Source of the DNA: Chloroflexota bacterium
GTDB lineage: Bacteria; Chloroflexota; Chloroflexia; Chloroflexales; Herpetosiphonaceae
Reading direction: 5' to 3'
NCBI GenBank assembly: GCA_020161265.1
Contig: JAIUOC010000010.1
Coordinates: 124,001-188,000 of the forward strand
Length of the DNA stretch: 64,000 nucleotides
The first letter of the stretch is position 1, and each line of letters starts with the position of its first letter. Made by a program: the position numbers and the translations under genes. Shown here piece after piece: positions 45,139 to 53,876 of this stretch. The notes under the pieces were generated by a model, which saw only the letters and a list, made by a program, of their open reading frames with translations, had not been told where the DNA came from and did not search any database.

Positions 45139-46659
45139 GGCTTGGCCGCTGCTTTGCTCCATAACGCTTTGGAAATCGCTACGGGTGATAATCTGATAGC
45201 GCTTTTGGTCGTTGAGTTGGGCTAAACCTTGGAAGAAGCTTTGATCGCCAAGCTTGATGCGTAGCTGATGCAACATTGCCGCACCTTTGCCATAGACCGC
45301 CCGATAGTAGCTATTAAATGATGGATATTGATTGATCGCCAAGCCAGCTGGCCAATTGCCATTGGCTTGATTACTACGCTCCAAACGTTCAATTTCGCCA
45401 GCATAATAACTGTCAGCAGCGACCTGACCGAGCACATCTTGGGTCGCCACATAAGTCAAATAGCTTGCCATCGCCTCATCGAGCCAAGCCTCGCGATAGA
45501 CATCGTTGCCCAACAAGCCATACCACCACTGATGGGCAACTTCGTGGAATACCACATAATCAGTATCACGATTGATCCCATCGTTCACCAAGATGATCGT
45601 ATAGGCTGGGTATTCGATGCCGCCGCCGCTATCCCAAGGCATCACATGCAGATCGAGCTTGTGATAGGGATATGCGCCAATCTTGGCTTGATAGCTGGCT
45701 AAAGCGCCAACTGCCATCTCTTGCACTCGCACCAAATCGAGGTAATCGGGGCCATAGGCGTTAACTTCAATGCCATCAATCCTACTTGTACTACCTGCAA
45801 ATTGACCAATCGCGGCGGCCCACTCTCGCACAGGCCCGCTAACATAGGTGCGGCTGGTACGATCAGCATTTTGCTCCAGCAGCGTGCCCGCGCCAATCAC
45901 TTGATATTCAGCAGGCAGCTTGAGTTGCACCCGATAGAGCGCAGTTTCAGCAAACACCCGATCAGGAAAGCGCGTTACATCCATGCGCCAATCGTTGGCA
46001 TCTGCATCCCAAACCGCCAGCATCGGATAGGCCGAAAGCAAGGGATACGAGCCATCGGGCCAAGCCTTGATTGTGCCAGCAAATTGGGTACTGATTACAA
46101 CCTGCTGATTAGGCGCTAGGCTTGTAGCGAGATTAATCCGAAAAGCGGTATTTTCGGCTTCACGCGCAATATTCAGTTCGTTGCCATTGCTCCAAGCCTT
46201 GGAAACCTCAAGCGTGGTGTCGCCGCCATCGCCTTGGGCATCGGGCGGAAAATTATTATACGAACGCAGCACCAAACTATTAATACTAGCGCCAGTCGTA
46301 TTAGTATAAGTAATAATTTGGCTGCCGCTATAACGGCCTGCACTTGGCTCAAGCGTGATTTGCATTGCATAACGGGGCAGGGTTGAATGAGTAGCATCGC
46401 CCGCAAATTCGGGGCGCAGCGCCAAAGCCTGCTCAGTCGGCCAAGCATCGGGAATAGGGGTTGGAATTGGAATATTGGTTGGGGTGGGAATTTGTGGGGT
46501 ATAAGCTGGCACTGGCTGCCATGTGATCAGGGCAGTTAAATCAATCGTTGGCTCAGTGACAGAAGCGACGACGGAATCAACCTCGCTACTGGTCGCTTTA
46601 AAGGCTTGACCACAACCAATCAAGAGCACAGCCAAACCAACATAAAGCCAACGGCGCAT
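45103..46659 (-). CDS. M1-family metallopeptidase, lipoprotein
   Basis: The 518-residue protein begins with a lipoprotein signal, VGLAVLLIGC, placing Cys16 as the lipid anchor. A proline-rich linker (PQIPTPTNIPIPTPIP) leads to an M1 aminopeptidase-like N domain and catalytic domain with GGGIEYP, zinc motif HEVAHQWW and the downstream Glu in DEAMASYL. It should hydrolyse peptides on the outer side of the membrane. The C-terminal domain is short, as in many bacterial secreted M1 proteins. It converges with the MBL gene with a 36-base overlap. Confidence 0.9.
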   Translation of the reverse strand: MRRWLYVGLAVLLIGCGQAFKATSSEVDSVVASVTEPTIDLTALITWQPVPAYTPQIPTPTNIPIPTPIPDAWPTEQALALRPEFAGDATHSTLPRYAMQITLEPSAGRYSGSQIITYTNTTGASINSLVLRSYNNFPPDAQGDGGDTTLEVSKAWSNGNELNIAREAENTAFRINLATSLAPNQQVVISTQFAGTIKAWPDGSYPLLSAYPMLAVWDADANDWRMDVTRFPDRVFAETALYRVQLKLPAEYQVIGAGTLLEQNADRTSRTYVSGPVREWAAAIGQFAGSTSRIDGIEVNAYGPDYLDLVRVQEMAVGALASYQAKIGAYPYHKLDLHVMPWDSGGGIEYPAYTIILVNDGINRDTDYVVFHEVAHQWWYGLLGNDVYREAWLDEAMASYLTYVATQDVLGQVAADSYYAGEIERLERSNQANGNWPAGLAINQYPSFNSYYRAVYGKGAAMLHQLRIKLGDQSFFQGLAQLNDQKRYQIITRSDFQSVMEQSSGQALGEWLDGWLNW

Positions 46660-46664
46660 GAGAT

Positions 46665-47420
46665 TTACTCCTCGGTTGCTGCCAAGTGAGTGGCAATTTG
46701 TTGAAAGCCAATTTTGGCATAGGTTGCTTGGGCAATCGCATCGGCGGCAAATAAAAAGGCTAATTTGCCAGCATTGGCAAAATGATCAGCCACCAAAAAA
46801 CTGGTCAGGCTGGCGGCTGCTCCCCGTCGCCGCCAAGCAGGCAAGGTTGCAATCGCCACTAATTCGACTACACCTAACTTGGTAGGTTTATATCCCCCGA
46901 CCGCTGCTAATTCACCCTCGATCATAGCCATGGCATAGCGCCAACCATCATTCAAAGCATCATGTAAGCTCTCAACATCGGCTTGGCTAATCGCTGAATA
47001 ATCGCCAAAACCCAGCCGCGTCACTTGGCGATAGTTGGCTAAATCATCGGCAGTTGTTAGCATCCGCAAACTAACAGCGGGGTTATGATAAGGCTTGAAT
47101 TGCTCAGGCGGGCAAATCATCTGGGGATTAATATGATCGACCTTAATTCCAGCATCGTGCAAAATCGCTTCCAACTCCGGCCATAACTCGCGCGTCCATT
47201 CAAAGCGCAGTTGGCGTTGTTGCGCATGAAAAACTTGGCGCAAAGCTGGTAAATTGGCGGCAGCCGTCTCCAAGCTAGCAATCGGCATCGCATAATTAAA
47301 CCATGGTGCAGAGTCATCGGGGTGAAGCATGGCAACAAATGGCGGAACCTGAATCAAGCTACAGGCTTCGGCAGCAACCTGCTGCACACTAGCCTCAATC
47401 ATATGCAAAAGCTCAATCAT
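46665..47420 (-). CDS. GNAT family N-acetyltransferase
   Basis: The 251-residue protein has an N-terminal half with little conservation and a C-terminal GNAT domain at ~115-250. VELVAIATLPAWRRRGAAASLTS is motif A with the R.RG acetyl-CoA loop, and FLFAADAIAQATYAKIGF is motif B. The substrate is unknown. It ends five bases before the M1 peptidase start on the same strand, so the two are probably co-transcribed. A terminator separates it from the gene upstream. Confidence 0.82.
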   Translation of the reverse strand: MIELLHMIEASVQQVAAEACSLIQVPPFVAMLHPDDSAPWFNYAMPIASLETAAANLPALRQVFHAQQRQLRFEWTRELWPELEAILHDAGIKVDHINPQMICPPEQFKPYHNPAVSLRMLTTADDLANYRQVTRLGFGDYSAISQADVESLHDALNDGWRYAMAMIEGELAAVGGYKPTKLGVVELVAIATLPAWRRRGAAASLTSFLVADHFANAGKLAFLFAADAIAQATYAKIGFQQIATHLAATEE

Positions 47421-47429
47421 GCAAACCCT

Positions 47430-47459
47430 AAAAAAGCGAGCAGTGATCTACTGCTCGCT
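47430..47459 (-). terminator. Terminator after the Gln/Pro-rich protein gene
   Basis: AGCGAGCAGT pairs with ACTGCTCGCT around a five-base loop. On the minus strand six T follow (47435-47430). It starts nine bases after the stop at 47468. Confidence 0.85.
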
Positions 47460-47467
47460 CCCAACAA

Positions 47468-48250
47468 TTAGCCAATCACTAATAACAAAATTGCTGCAAC
47501 GATTAACATTGCGCCAAACCCAATCAGCAAATAGACCCCATACTTTTGAAAAAAGTTCTCATTGGTATTGAGCGGTGCTGGCGGCGCTGAAAAGCCAGTT
47601 TGCGCTGGTGGATTATAGTTTTGCTGCACATTTTGGTAGTTCTGGCCATAGCCTGGTTGCTGTGGCGGTGCATATTGCTGCTGTGCTGGTGGCGCGTATT
47701 GCTGCGGTGGCGGCGCATATTGCTGTTGTGCTGGTGGTGCATATTGTTGCTGTTGCTGTTGCGGTGCATATTGCTGTTGCTGCGCTGGTGGCGCATACGA
47801 TTGATCAACTGGGGCATTACCATACTGCGCCCGCGCTTGGCCAGGACTCATAATCACCGTTTGATCAGGGAACGATTGGGGTGCTGCTGGTGCTGGTGGC
47901 GTGTTGGCAACCGCCCCGCCGCGCATTGAGCTAACATTATCTGGCGCTGGCGCGGCTGGTGCGGCTTGGGCTGCCTGAGCAGCTTGAGCTTCAGCTTTGA
48001 CCCGTTGAGCTTCGGCACGTAGCGCAGCCATCTCTTCAGGGTTCAATTGCACCGTGGCATAAGGATTTTCCAACTTCTTGTTGGTAGCGGGAGCGATATC
48101 AGCCTCGCTCAAACGGGCAGTTGCAAATTGATTCGCTTTATCTTTTTCTTGTTGCAATTCGGCCCGCATGGCGGCCAAATCGTCAGCGGTTAACTGCACA
48201 GTCGCTTTTGGGTCGTGCAATTTCTTATCTTCATTTGGGCGATCACTCAT
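47468..48250 (-). CDS. Tail-anchored Gln/Pro/Ala-rich protein with duplicated ATVQL module
   Basis: I recognise no family for this 260-residue protein. Residues 9-31 and 58-80 are two copies of a 23-residue module with KKL, P.ATVQL and AA(M/L)RAE in register. A third TVIM occurs near 133. Residues ~85-115 are Ala/Gln/Pro-rich. Residues ~150-200 repeat YAPPAQQQ-type units. The last ~25 residues form one transmembrane helix (GVYLLIGFGAMLIVAAILLLVIG), so it should be tail-anchored with a cytoplasmic disordered part. The repeats could bind partners or be phosphorylated. Confidence 0.7.
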   Translation of the reverse strand: MSDRPNEDKKLHDPKATVQLTADDLAAMRAELQQEKDKANQFATARLSEADIAPATNKKLENPYATVQLNPEEMAALRAEAQRVKAEAQAAQAAQAAPAAPAPDNVSSMRGGAVANTPPAPAAPQSFPDQTVIMSPGQARAQYGNAPVDQSYAPPAQQQQYAPQQQQQQYAPPAQQQYAPPPQQYAPPAQQQYAPPQQPGYGQNYQNVQQNYNPPAQTGFSAPPAPLNTNENFFQKYGVYLLIGFGAMLIVAAILLLVIG

Positions 48251-48380
48251 CGCAAAGCCTCCATAGGGCGGTTGGTTGTTCGTCGCTTGCTACGCTATCA
48301 TATTCAGCGCCAAAAATCAAAAGAATTTTGGATGAGAAAACGAGCAATTTCGCCAATTGGGGCTTTTTTGGGCAGCAAAA

Positions 48381-48408
48381 GCCCCTTGGGTCGGCTCGAC
48401 CACAAGGG
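48381..48408 (-). terminator. Terminator after the CheY-like gene
   Basis: CCCCTTG and GGTCG pair with CGACC and CAAGGGG. On the minus strand CTTTTG follows. It lies about 85 bases after the stop at 48493. Confidence 0.7.
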
Positions 48409-48492
48409 GAATAGCAGCAGAATGCCGAAATTACAACGAAAAACGAGACCATCGCGACGAGCATGGTCGCATTGGTCGGCGCAAAAAGAACA

Positions 48493-48858
48493 CTAATCAC
48501 TCACCATAGTGTTGATTAAGTCGATAAATGTATCGACCTCGAACGGCTTTTGTAAAATAACAGCGCCCTCTTCTTCAAGGTCGCTGAACCATGGCTTACG
48601 ATTAAGCGCCGTTACGATCACCATAGGAATGCCTTCATCCTGTATCCGCTCGCGAATTTGATTGAATGCCTCAACCCCATCCATCTCGGGCATCATAATG
48701 TCTGAAATAATCAGATCAGGTTTTAGGGTTTCGAGTTGGGCAATGCCCTCGACCCCATTATTCGCCAGCACGACTTCATAGCCGACCTCGCGCAGGGCGA
48801 TCTCCATCACCATCTGGAGTGCGAGATCATCATCCATGATGAAGATTGTTTTTGCCAT
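48493..48858 (-). CDS. Single-domain response regulator (CheY-like)
   Basis: The 121-residue receiver has IFIMDDDLALQM (acidic pair), the phosphoacceptor in LIISDIMMPEMDG, VTALN and QKPFE. There is no output domain. No kinase is adjacent, so the partner is unknown. AGAAGGATCG precedes the ATG. Between it and the Gln/Pro-rich gene lie about 240 bases with only the terminator visible. Confidence 0.88.
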   Translation of the reverse strand: MAKTIFIMDDDLALQMVMEIALREVGYEVVLANNGVEGIAQLETLKPDLIISDIMMPEMDGVEAFNQIRERIQDEGIPMVIVTALNRKPWFSDLEEEGAVILQKPFEVDTFIDLINTMVSD

Positions 48859-48921
48859 ATCTTCGATCCTTCTTTCAGCGCCATGGTTGGGCTATTATAC
48901 CATGACGCAGGCTGGCACTCG

Positions 48922-49827
48922 TCATGCCGCCTCGGCTTCGCGCTCAAGTTGTTGGCGTGCCCAAATTGGCCAATGCGGCGTAGCCGAAATTGCCGCTTCA
49001 AGCCCCACCAAATCAGCACAGCCTTCGCGCAACATTTCCTCGGCAATCCACGGATCGCCCAACATGCCATGGGCAATCAGTGGTACATCCACAATGCTGC
49101 GAATGCCCGCCACCAAGGGGATTTGCCAGCCAGGAAATTGGGCAATTGGCGCAACCGAACGCCCAACCACCAAATCGAGTAAATCGACTCCGGCGGCCAC
49201 TAATTCATGGGCCAAGACGCGGCTTTCTTGCAAACTCACGCCATCGGGCACGAGATCATCGACCACCAACCGCACTCCAACCACAAACTGCCGCCCAAGC
49301 CAGCCGCGAATTGCCTCGATACTTTCAAGCAACAATTGGCTGCGCGAGGTCGGCGGCACTTGTTTGCTCACCCGCAGTTGATGAAAAAGCGAGCCAGCAT
49401 TGGCATCGATCACAATCCCTGGGCTGCCAGCAGCATACGCTCGCCAAGCCGCCAACACCATCTGCTCACGTAAATTAGGCCAGTTGCTCGGTTGCAGTTG
49501 TGATTCAGGTTGGCTGACCAAGCTCAATAATGGCAAACAGTGGCTTTGATATTCGTGCAAGCATTGGTTTAAATTACGAAATGCTTGAATATGCGCATCG
49601 GCGCTCAAGGCTGGGCGGGGCAGATTGGAGTTAGTTTGCACCAAGACTGGCTCGCTGATGATCAAGCCAATGCCATAACTGCTCCAACGCCCGTATTCGA
49701 CAATTAGGCTGCGATTGAGAAAACCACCACCATGACTAAACCGACTTGGGCTAGGCGTAGCGACCAAGCGATTGGTTAATCCAAGTGGGCCAAGTTGGAT
49801 CGCTGAAAAAAGACGTAGCATTGTCAA
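48922..49827 (-). CDS. Old Yellow Enzyme-like flavin oxidoreductase, probably degenerate
   Basis: The 301-residue protein aligns with the Old Yellow Enzyme barrel: LFSAIQLGPLGLTNRLVATP at the start, GLIISEPVLV, LREQMVLAAWRAYAAGSPGIVI, and a late VPLIAHGMLGDPWIAEEML. The usual catalytic H-x-x-H/N motif before LLHQF is replaced by DANAGSLFHQL, and the N.R.D.YGGS loop after it is missing. It is also 40-60 residues shorter than active members. It may bind FMN but is unlikely to catalyse the normal alkene reduction. GGAGG precedes the ATG. Confidence 0.72.
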   Translation of the reverse strand: MTMLRLFSAIQLGPLGLTNRLVATPSPSRFSHGGGFLNRSLIVEYGRWSSYGIGLIISEPVLVQTNSNLPRPALSADAHIQAFRNLNQCLHEYQSHCLPLLSLVSQPESQLQPSNWPNLREQMVLAAWRAYAAGSPGIVIDANAGSLFHQLRVSKQVPPTSRSQLLLESIEAIRGWLGRQFVVGVRLVVDDLVPDGVSLQESRVLAHELVAAGVDLLDLVVGRSVAPIAQFPGWQIPLVAGIRSIVDVPLIAHGMLGDPWIAEEMLREGCADLVGLEAAISATPHWPIWARQQLEREAEAA

Positions 49828-49991
49828 AACCTCCGCTGTTATTGTGCGCCGAGGCTACTGGCTTTGACAAGATGGCAAGGCCTAAAAAATGGCCTTAAAT
49901 GGCCGAGTGTCACCGAACTGTAATTTATATTAATTGAGCCAGCCGCTCCAAACGAGTACCCTAGAACTATCCAAGCAAGGAGTGGCATGTT
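49828..49991. other. Divergent intergenic region before the NACHT-like/HEAT gene
   Basis: This 164-base gap separates the OYE-like gene (-) from the HEAT gene (+). It has a TTGACA at 49864-49869 without a good -10 at normal spacing, the word AATGGCC twice near 49888-49903, and an AT-rich TAATTTATATTAATT at 49921-49935. An AAGGAG lies before the ATG at 49992. No gene is visible. Confidence 0.35.
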
Positions 49992-52900
49992 ATGGCGATT
50001 GCACCATTTGATCGATTGTTGTTACCTCGGCTGCGGCGTGCGCAACGCCAGCGTAGTTATGCGCGGTATGTGCAGGCGCGTTGGGCCGAGCGTTTTCCGG
50101 CGCGGGTGTTGCCAACCATCGGTAGTTTGGTGCTGCAACTGAGTCCCATCCCTGCTAACGGCCAACAAGCCAACCTCTGGCAAGCACTCCAACTCAATCA
50201 GCGGATTCGCTTGGTCGGTGGCTTGGGTAGCGGGCGCTCATTTGTCTTAATCAACATGCTCTTGCAATGGTGCGCCACCCAAGAACGTTTGCCTGGTTTG
50301 TTTCCCATTTTGCTGCATGTGCCCAGCGCCACCGAATCGCCTGATGCGACGCTGGCTCGCACCTTGGCCGAAGCTGGCTTTGCCAACGACCGAATGGGGA
50401 TCGAGCGCGGCTTAGCGGCGGGCAAATGGATGCTGCTGCTTGATGATCTTGAGGAAGCTCAGCCGCATATTGCTGAGCATTGGCGCAATTGGTTATTTGA
50501 TTTGACTGAGCGTTATCCAGCGCTAGCCGCCGTTGCCACCGACCATGCTACCAACCCAAATTGGGATGGTTGGGCCACATGGCAAGTGCAAGCACCCGAT
50601 GCCAGCATTTTGGAGCAATGGCTGCGCCAATTATTGCCCAACGAAGAGCCAGCCCTGCTGCTACCACCACTGTTAAATGATGGTCGCGGACGTTTGGTGG
50701 CCGAGCGCTTTGCCGATGTCGCAATTTTGGCCGCGACCTATCCAACTCATGGTTTTTCGGCCAATCGCGTGCGCATGTACGCCGCCGCCGTTGATCGAGC
50801 GCTGCGTCCAATCGCCGGAGCAGATTTGCCTAAGGTACGCACAGCATTGGCTGGCTTGGGCTATGCTTGGCTCCAAGGCGAACAGATCAAAGCGGTGTAT
50901 TGGCTGCAACCAAGTTTGGTAGCCCTCAATGGTTTGGTGCAGGTTGATCAGCGCGGGTTGGTACGCTTTCGCTCGCCATTATTTGCCCTGTTCTGCGCAG
51001 CCCTGCATTTAGCAGCACATCATGCTTGGCACGATTTCGATTTGGATAACCCACTGTGGCATGAATTATTGCCTTTGACAGCGGGTTTATTGGCCGACCC
51101 CGCGCCACTTTATAACGCCATTCGTGGTAATCGCCCGCTAACCAGCCAACGGGTGCTGCTGCTTGGGCGCTGTTTGCGTGAACATCATGTACCAATTGCT
51201 GGCTGGAGCGCCGCAATTATTCGGGCTTTGGTGCATGTGGCCCGCCATGAGCCAGCCTACACCGAGCAGATTTGGCATTTGCTCGAGAGTATGGAAAGCG
51301 TGGTTAGCGCCACAATTGCCGAGCAACTGAGCAATGGCTCCGAGGGCGAGGCCTGGGCTTTGCAAGTTGTGCGTAGTTTGCCCAGCCATTTGGCGCTCGA
51401 TTACTTATTGGATATGCTGAGCGATAGCCGCCTCAGCTATAACACCCGCCAAAGTGCTGCCCAACAACTTTTTGCCATGCACGATGCTCAATTAACCCCA
51501 CGCTTGATTAGCTTGGCTCAACGTCAGCACGATGATTGGGGCCAGTTATTGGTTAATTATTTGCTGGCGCAAAATAGTCATGCTGGGCGTTGCTACTTGC
51601 AAGAGCAATTGCACGCTGGCCGCATGATTTTCTATCTGCATTGCGAGCCAAATGGGGCACGTTTCGTTGTGGCAACCGCCAGTGCCTTGCTCGATGATCA
51701 TCAGCTTGATCAGGTTGTGCATTTGCATGCTTCACTGGCGCTCCAAGGTTGTGCTACCGAGCGCACTGCCCCAGCCTTGTTGAACGCCTGTACTGCGGCG
51801 AGTGCGCCCTTACGAGCGGCGGCTCGCCAAGCCTTATTGCAGGCAACGCCCAGTTTGGCTGTTCGGGCTTTAGGGCGCTTGGTCTTGGGCGATGATGTAC
51901 ACTGGACGGCTCGCCATGAAGCGTTGCACGAATTATTACGCTTTGAAAGCAACGGCGCGAATCCCTTGTTATTGCGAGTCGTTACCTCACAATTGCCCTT
52001 GGCAGCTCGCTTAGAGGCGGCACAAGCAATTATGCAACGCCAAAACGAAACCAGCGAACGGCTAATTCGGCTGCTTGAGCAACCCCAACTTGGCAATGCC
52101 CTGCGCAGCGGGATTATTTATCGCAGCGATCCGCAAACCCAGCCATTATTTATGCAACGTTTGCTTGGCCTAGCCTGCGACCAATCGGCGTTTATGGTGC
52201 GAACTGCGGCGATCAGCACGCTCGCCAAGCTCAAAAATGATGAATCGCAGGCGGTTTTAGCAGGCATTGTTGAAAACGAACGCCATGATTTGCAAGCCTT
52301 GCATACGGCGATTGTCGGCCTTGGCACACGCCGCGATGAGAGTGGCATTTGGGCTTTGCGCACAATTGTAATCGGTGAATTACCTCAGCAATTGGAGCTA
52401 GCATGGCAACAAGAGCTGCCAATAGGCTATTTGCACGAACCGCCAATTCAATGGCCGATCGTCAGCTTTTCGCCAGCCTTGCAATGGCGTTGGGCCGAAG
52501 CCTTGGCCGTTGGCAACACCAGTGCCGATCCGCCAACTAGTTTGGCTGAGTTGGTCGCTCGCGAGGTGCATAATTTACGAGCTGCTGCCGCCCAAGCCCT
52601 GAGCACAATCGGCGGTTCGGCAGCGCGTTCGGTGCTATACGAAGCCCTGACTGGCAATCCTGATCGCTATAGTTTGACGGTTGCACCAGTGGTTGCAGCT
52701 CAATTAGCCAATTGCGATGCCGAATATGAATTGGCCCAAACAATTGGCACTGGTCAACCGTTGTTGCGCTGGGTTGCCGCCAATACCTTGAGCCAACAAG
52801 CTCAAGCCAAGCCTAGCTTGCACCAAATGTTAATCAACAATCAGCTTGATCCGCAAACCCGTAGTGCTATGCTGACCGCCTTGAGTGGCGATAACCATCT

Positions 52901-53876
52901 TGCGCCGTTGCTCGAAACTATGATCGTTGATGATCATACGCCGTTGAGTTTGCGGGTTGATGCGGTGCATAGTTTTCATAAACTGCATATGGCGCATAGT
53001 GAAGGCCTGATGTTAGCATTATTAACCTCGAACCATGCCGAGCCAGCCTTGCATGTGGCCGCAATGGATTGTTTGGTTGCGCCAGTTTCTGAGGCTAGTC
53101 TGAACACGGTGCGCCAGATTCTGCGTGATCCTCGGCCAACCTTGGAGGTCGCGGCGGCGGCATTACGCTGCTTGGGTCGGGTTGCTGATCGCGAATCAAT
53201 TGCGTTGTTTTTGCGCTACGCCCAGCACGACAGCCCTAGTTTGGCAATTCCCGCGATGGATGGCTTGCGTTTGTTGCAAGAACCTACCGCGATTGCTTTG
53301 CTCAATCGTTTGGCTCAAGCTGGCGGTAAAAGTACGCGGATTCGGCTGCATGCCTTGCGCGTGTTGTTGGAGCTTGAAGGCGCGATACATCTTGGTTTGG
53401 TGCGCGAATTGGCGACCACAGGCTCGATTGGCACCCGCTTGTTGGCGCTGGAAATTTTGTTGGCAGCCGCCAAAAACCCGCTCGATAGCTTGGAATTTTT
53501 GCGGCCTCACAACCCCTTACCTTTACGCTTGCGGGTAGCTCAAGCGCTGGCCGAAGCTGCCGATGAAGCTACATTACAGCAATTGGCCGAATTATTGCAC
53601 AATGATCGTGAAGCGCTAGCCATTCGCAGCTTAGCCCTTAGCAGTTTATGTCAAGCTCGATATACGCCAGTGTTGGCTGAGGTTGAAACTTTAGCTGCCG
53701 ATCAAAACGCCCCCTTGAGCTTACGACGACGGGCGATCGATGGCTTACGGGCTTGGCGCAACGAACCAACGACTATGCTTACGCTAAGTCAATTGGCCGA
53801 AAGCACCGACCCAGCTAGTAGCGCGTGGGCCTTGGCAGTCTTGCTTGATCTGCCGCTATTGCAGGAGTTGGCGTGA
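49992..53876 (+). CDS. NACHT-like P-loop NTPase with a long HEAT-repeat domain
   Basis: The 1294-residue protein has a P-loop NTPase domain at ~60-340. The Walker A loop GGLGSGRS (76-83) has Arg for the usual Lys. The Walker B KWMLLLDDLEEAQ (145-157) has the double acidic pattern typical of NACHT/STAND ATPases. Residues ~400-1290 are helical HEAT-like repeats, with units such as LRAAARQAL, VRTAAISTLAKLKND and LEVAAAALRCLGRVAD. STAND-type proteins act as signal-triggered switches; the repeats would be the sensor or scaffold. The stop overlaps the GTG of the next gene, so the two are translationally coupled. Confidence 0.78.
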   Translation: MAIAPFDRLLLPRLRRAQRQRSYARYVQARWAERFPARVLPTIGSLVLQLSPIPANGQQANLWQALQLNQRIRLVGGLGSGRSFVLINMLLQWCATQERLPGLFPILLHVPSATESPDATLARTLAEAGFANDRMGIERGLAAGKWMLLLDDLEEAQPHIAEHWRNWLFDLTERYPALAAVATDHATNPNWDGWATWQVQAPDASILEQWLRQLLPNEEPALLLPPLLNDGRGRLVAERFADVAILAATYPTHGFSANRVRMYAAAVDRALRPIAGADLPKVRTALAGLGYAWLQGEQIKAVYWLQPSLVALNGLVQVDQRGLVRFRSPLFALFCAALHLAAHHAWHDFDLDNPLWHELLPLTAGLLADPAPLYNAIRGNRPLTSQRVLLLGRCLREHHVPIAGWSAAIIRALVHVARHEPAYTEQIWHLLESMESVVSATIAEQLSNGSEGEAWALQVVRSLPSHLALDYLLDMLSDSRLSYNTRQSAAQQLFAMHDAQLTPRLISLAQRQHDDWGQLLVNYLLAQNSHAGRCYLQEQLHAGRMIFYLHCEPNGARFVVATASALLDDHQLDQVVHLHASLALQGCATERTAPALLNACTAASAPLRAAARQALLQATPSLAVRALGRLVLGDDVHWTARHEALHELLRFESNGANPLLLRVVTSQLPLAARLEAAQAIMQRQNETSERLIRLLEQPQLGNALRSGIIYRSDPQTQPLFMQRLLGLACDQSAFMVRTAAISTLAKLKNDESQAVLAGIVENERHDLQALHTAIVGLGTRRDESGIWALRTIVIGELPQQLELAWQQELPIGYLHEPPIQWPIVSFSPALQWRWAEALAVGNTSADPPTSLAELVAREVHNLRAAAAQALSTIGGSAARSVLYEALTGNPDRYSLTVAPVVAAQLANCDAEYELAQTIGTGQPLLRWVAANTLSQQAQAKPSLHQMLINNQLDPQTRSAMLTALSGDNHLAPLLETMIVDDHTPLSLRVDAVHSFHKLHMAHSEGLMLALLTSNHAEPALHVAAMDCLVAPVSEASLNTVRQILRDPRPTLEVAAAALRCLGRVADRESIALFLRYAQHDSPSLAIPAMDGLRLLQEPTAIALLNRLAQAGGKSTRIRLHALRVLLELEGAIHLGLVRELATTGSIGTRLLALEILLAAAKNPLDSLEFLRPHNPLPLRLRVAQALAEAADEATLQQLAELLHNDREALAIRSLALSSLCQARYTPVLAEVETLAADQNAPLSLRRRAIDGLRAWRNEPTTMLTLSQLAESTDPASSAWALAVLLDLPLLQELA

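Noticed and set aside
45721..46119. 132-codon frame antisense to the M1 peptidase
   Set aside because: No family features; it lies wholly within a well-supported gene.
47600..47929. 109-codon open frame antisense to the Gln/Pro-rich gene
   Set aside because: It is a by-product of the CAG/CCN-type repeats in the coding strand.
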